Positions 61,020 to 64,000 of a stretch of DNA of 64,000 bases are shown here, piece by piece. Origin of the DNA: Drosophila pseudoobscura (Eukaryota > Arthropoda > Insecta > Diptera > Drosophilidae). The notes beneath the pieces were generated by a model, which was not told the origin of the DNA, did not search any database, and saw only the letters and a program-made list of their open reading frames with translations. A program made the translations under genes and the position numbers. Position 1 is the stretch's first letter, and each line of letters begins with the position of its first letter. Location: assembly GCF_009870125.1 (NCBI RefSeq), contig NC_046683.1:9610001-9674000 (forward strand). The letters run 5' to 3'.

Positions 61020-64000
61020 TTTAGTTATGTGTGTGTGTGTGTGTCTTGTCGGTTTGAACGCTGTTTCCAGGCGACACGATGCCGGGCAGCGGCGACAGCG
61101 CAGTAGCTTTAGTAAAAGCCGACCAGAAAAAGAACTCAAAGAATTCGTGTAGCTACGCGCATGTGCAAAGGCGCCTTTTTCCGTCTCTCCCATTTCATTC
61201 GCCGATTTGTCCGATTTCGTACCGAGTCTCTTTTGCTCTCGTGTGCTATATACATATGTGTGAGCGTGCGAAGCGGAGATGAAAAATAAAATGGCGCCGT
61301 CGGTTGTAGCTTTGTGTACCCGGCGGCTGGATGTCAGGCAGCGGTGCGAGCGCATGCGCAGAAGTTAAACCGAACTTTACCGAGACGGACGTACGCGCAG
61401 AAGAAAATAAGTGAATTTTAGTGAAAAAAAATGTAAAGAAACAAACCAGCAGTATTTGAGAGCAAATAAAAAGGTAAAGGTTCGAAAAATTAAATTATTA
61501 TTCAATTTTAATTATGTTATATGTGATATATTTAATATAATATGTTATATTTTTACGTTATATATTCGGAGCACCGAATTTTCGTTTCGCTAAGGTCTTT
61601 TTTAAGGTTATGTGTTTATTTCATGCAATTTGGAATGAAATTTTGCAATTTTAGCTCGCGTTTTGTGCTTGTGTGTAAAGCGAGCGAGTGTAAAGTAAAA
61701 ATGGCGACGTCGGTTTCGTGCCTTTTTTCCGTCTCTCTCATTTCAATCGCCGCTTTGTCCGATTTCGTACCGAGTCTCTTTTGCTCTCATGTGTGCTATA
61801 TACATATGTGTGTGAGCGTGCGAAGCGGAGACGGACGAGACGAGACGGACGTCGAGGCGACGTCGGTTTCGTGCCTTTTTTCCGTCTCTCTCATTTCAAT
61901 CGCCGCTTTGTCCGATTTTGTACCGAGTCTCTTTTGCTCTCATGTGTGCTATATACATATGTGTGTGAGCGTGCGAAGCGGAGATGAAAAATAAAATGGC
62001 GGCAGCGTCGGTTGTAGCTTTACGTTCCCCGGCGGCTGGATGCCAGGCAGCGGTGCGAGCGCATGCGCAGAAGTTAAACCGAACTGTACCGAGACGGACG
62101 TACGCGCAGAAGAAAATAAGTAAATTAAAGTGCAAAAAAATGTAAAGAAACAAACCAACAGTATTTGAGAGCAAATAAAAAGGTAAAGGTTCGAAAAATT
62201 AAGTGAATTTTAGTGCAAAAAAATGTAAAGAAACAAACCAGCAGTATTTGAGAGCAATTAAAAAGGTAAAGCTTCGAAAAATTAAATTATTATTTAATTT
62301 TAATTATGTTATATGTGATTTTTACGTTATTTATTCGGAACACCGAATTTTCGATTAATATTAAGGGTTTTCTTCGGGTCGCTAAGGTCTTTTTTAAGGT
62401 TATGTGTTTATTTCATGCAATTTGGAATGAAATTTTGCAGTTTTAGCTCGCGTTTTGTGCTTGTGTGTAAAGCGAGCGAGTGTAAAGTAAAAATGGCGAC
62501 GTCGGTTTCGTGCCTTTTTTCCGTCTCTCTCATTTCAATCGCCGCTTTGTCCGATTTCGTACCGAGTCTCTTTTGCTCTCATGTGTGCTATATACATATG
62601 TGTGTGAGCGTGCGAAGCGGAGATGAAAAATAAAATGGCGGCAGCGTCGGTTGTAGCTTTACGTTTCCCGGCGGCTGGATGCCAGGCAGCGGTGCGAGCG
62701 CATGCGCAGAAGTTAAACCGAACTGTACCGAGACGGACGTACGCGCAGAAGAAAATAAGTGAATTTTAGTGCAAAAAAATGTAAAGAAACAAACCAACAG
62801 TATTTGAGAGCAAATAAAAAGGTAAAGGTTCGAAAAATTAAGTGAATTTTAGTGCAAAAAAATGTAAAGAAACAAACCAGCAGTATTTGAGAGCAATTAA
62901 AAAGGTAAAGCTTCGAAAAATTAAATTATTATTTAATTTTAATTATGTTATATGTGATATATTTAATATAATATGTTATATTTTTACGTTATTTATTCGG
63001 AACACCGAATTTTCGATTAATATTAAGGGTTTTCTTCGGGTCGCTAAGGTCTTTTTTAAGGTTATGTGTTTATTTCATGCAATTTGGAATGAAATTTTGC
63101 AATTTTAACTCGCGTTTTGTGCTTGTGTGTATAGCGAGCATAAAGTCAAAATGGCGACGTCGGTTTCGTGCCTTTTTTCCGTCTCTCTCATTTCAATCGC
63201 CGCTTTGTCCGATTTTGTACCGAGTCTCTTTTGCTCTCATGTGTGCTATATACATATGTGTGTGAGCGTGCGAAGCGGAGATGAAAAATAAAATGGCGGC
63301 AGCGTCGGTTGTAGCTTTACGTTTCCCGGCGGCTGGATGCCAGGCAGCGGTGCGAGCGCATGCGCAGAAGTTAAACCGAACTGTACCGAGACGGACGTAC
63401 GCGCAGAAGAAAATAAGTGAATTTTAGTGCAAAAAAATGTAAAGAAACAAACCAACAGTATTTGAGAGCAAATAAAAAGGTAAAGGTTCGAAAAATTAAG
63501 TGAATTTTAGTGCAAAAAAATGTAAAGAAACAAACCAGCAGTATTTGAGAGCAATTAAAAAGGTAAAGCTTCGAAAAATTAAATTATTATTCAATTTGAA
63601 TTATGTTATATGTGATATATTTAATATAATATGTTATATTTTTACGTTATATATTCGGATCACCGAATTTTCGTTTCGCTAAGGTCTTTTTTAAGGTTAT
63701 GTGTTTATTTCATGCAATTTGGAATGAAATTTTGCAATTTTAACTCGCGTTTTGTGCTTGTGTGTATAGCGAGCGAGCATAAAGTAAAAATGGCGACGTC
63801 GGTTTCGTGCCTTTTTTCCGTCTCTCTCATTTCAATCGCCGCTTTGTTCGATTTTGTACCGATTCTCTTTTACTCGTCGCTTCTCGCGCTTTTTGGAACT
63901 TGCGCGAGCGCGAAAAAAGATCTGTTCCGCATGTTTCCATTCTCAGTGTTTTTTTCTCTATCGAACCTTCCCGAACTTTGGTGCAAATTTTGAAAAAAAA
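61020..64000. repeat. Tandem array of ~640-710-bp units with NRF1-like and YY1/Pho-like motifs
   Basis: At least four units are present, running off the window's right edge. The GCGCATGCGC palindrome recurs at 61350, 62059, 62698 and 63356, and an AAAATGGCGACGTCGG-type block recurs at about 61700, 62490, 63150 and 63787. Each unit has subrepeats: a doublet of ~90-100 bp containing TGTAAAGAAACAAACCA, and in the leftmost full unit a 155-bp duplication (about 61703-61860). Open frames inside follow the repeat and show no protein domain. I do not recognise the family. It could be a satellite, or tandem promoter/UTR pieces of a retroelement. Confidence 0.85.

Noticed and set aside
61542-63993. Repeated frames encoding MATSVSCLFSVSLISIAALS-like peptides
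   Set aside because: They follow the tandem repeat unit, differ in length between units and have no conserved start-to-stop structure. The ATG belongs to the AAAATGGCG motif.

Overview
The window looks like euchromatic nuclear DNA from a Drosophila species, probably from the X-type chromosome arm (Muller element A). The evidence is the gene content (fly-type Vav, rictor, Hs3st-B and DHX38/Prp16 genes), short GT-AG introns of 50-100 bp next to a few long ones, TATCGATA (DRE) promoter elements, glutamine- and alanine-rich runs, and abundant CA, CT and GATA microsatellites. I cannot name the species. The arm assignment rests on recalled linkage of the fly orthologues. All gene models below were spliced by hand with reading phase checked at each junction, so they are predictions without transcript support.

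Layout, left to right. Positions 227-19923 (minus) hold the splicing helicase DHX38/Prp16, whose 15.8-kb third-last intron contains an oppositely oriented nested gene (11987-16657) for an LRAT/NlpC-like protein with a lost catalytic cysteine. A DRE-bearing bidirectional promoter separates DHX38 from a FAM86/EEF2KMT-type methyltransferase (20361-21441, plus). Next come a polytopic MFS-like membrane protein (21970-23548, minus) with GATA motifs upstream, a small unrecognised gene for a 127-residue tail-anchored protein (25809-26252, plus), the heparan sulfate 3-O-sulfotransferase Hs3st-B (26771-28037, plus) and rictor, the TORC2 subunit (30158-38539, minus). Vav follows (40284-48730, plus).

The most unusual part is 42377-57559. 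A 9.7-kb block was duplicated in tandem. It runs from inside a Vav intron, through the rest of Vav, and past a downstream secreted-protein gene. The second copy then lost nearly all of Vav, giving the order A-Vav-C-A'-C'. Block A carries a Myb/SANT-like (trihelix) gene nested antisense in the Vav intron, plus a 198-bp minisatellite. Block C carries a secreted four-cysteine-repeat protein of unknown family. Both gene pairs stay open: the secreted proteins are identical, and the second trihelix gene has an in-frame 98-residue internal duplication. A 99-bp Vav exon relic and a 13-nt templated scar mark the deletion junction.

The right end holds an EBAG9/RCAS1-like gene (57687-58481, minus), the last three exons of an SLC16-like transporter (60159-60822, minus), and 3 kb of ~640-710-bp tandem repeats. 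Each of those repeats carries a palindromic GCGCATGCGC and AAAATGGCG motifs.

The genes are independent eukaryotic transcription units, not an operon. Rictor and Vav both act in cytoplasmic/cortical signalling, but their proximity need not be functional.
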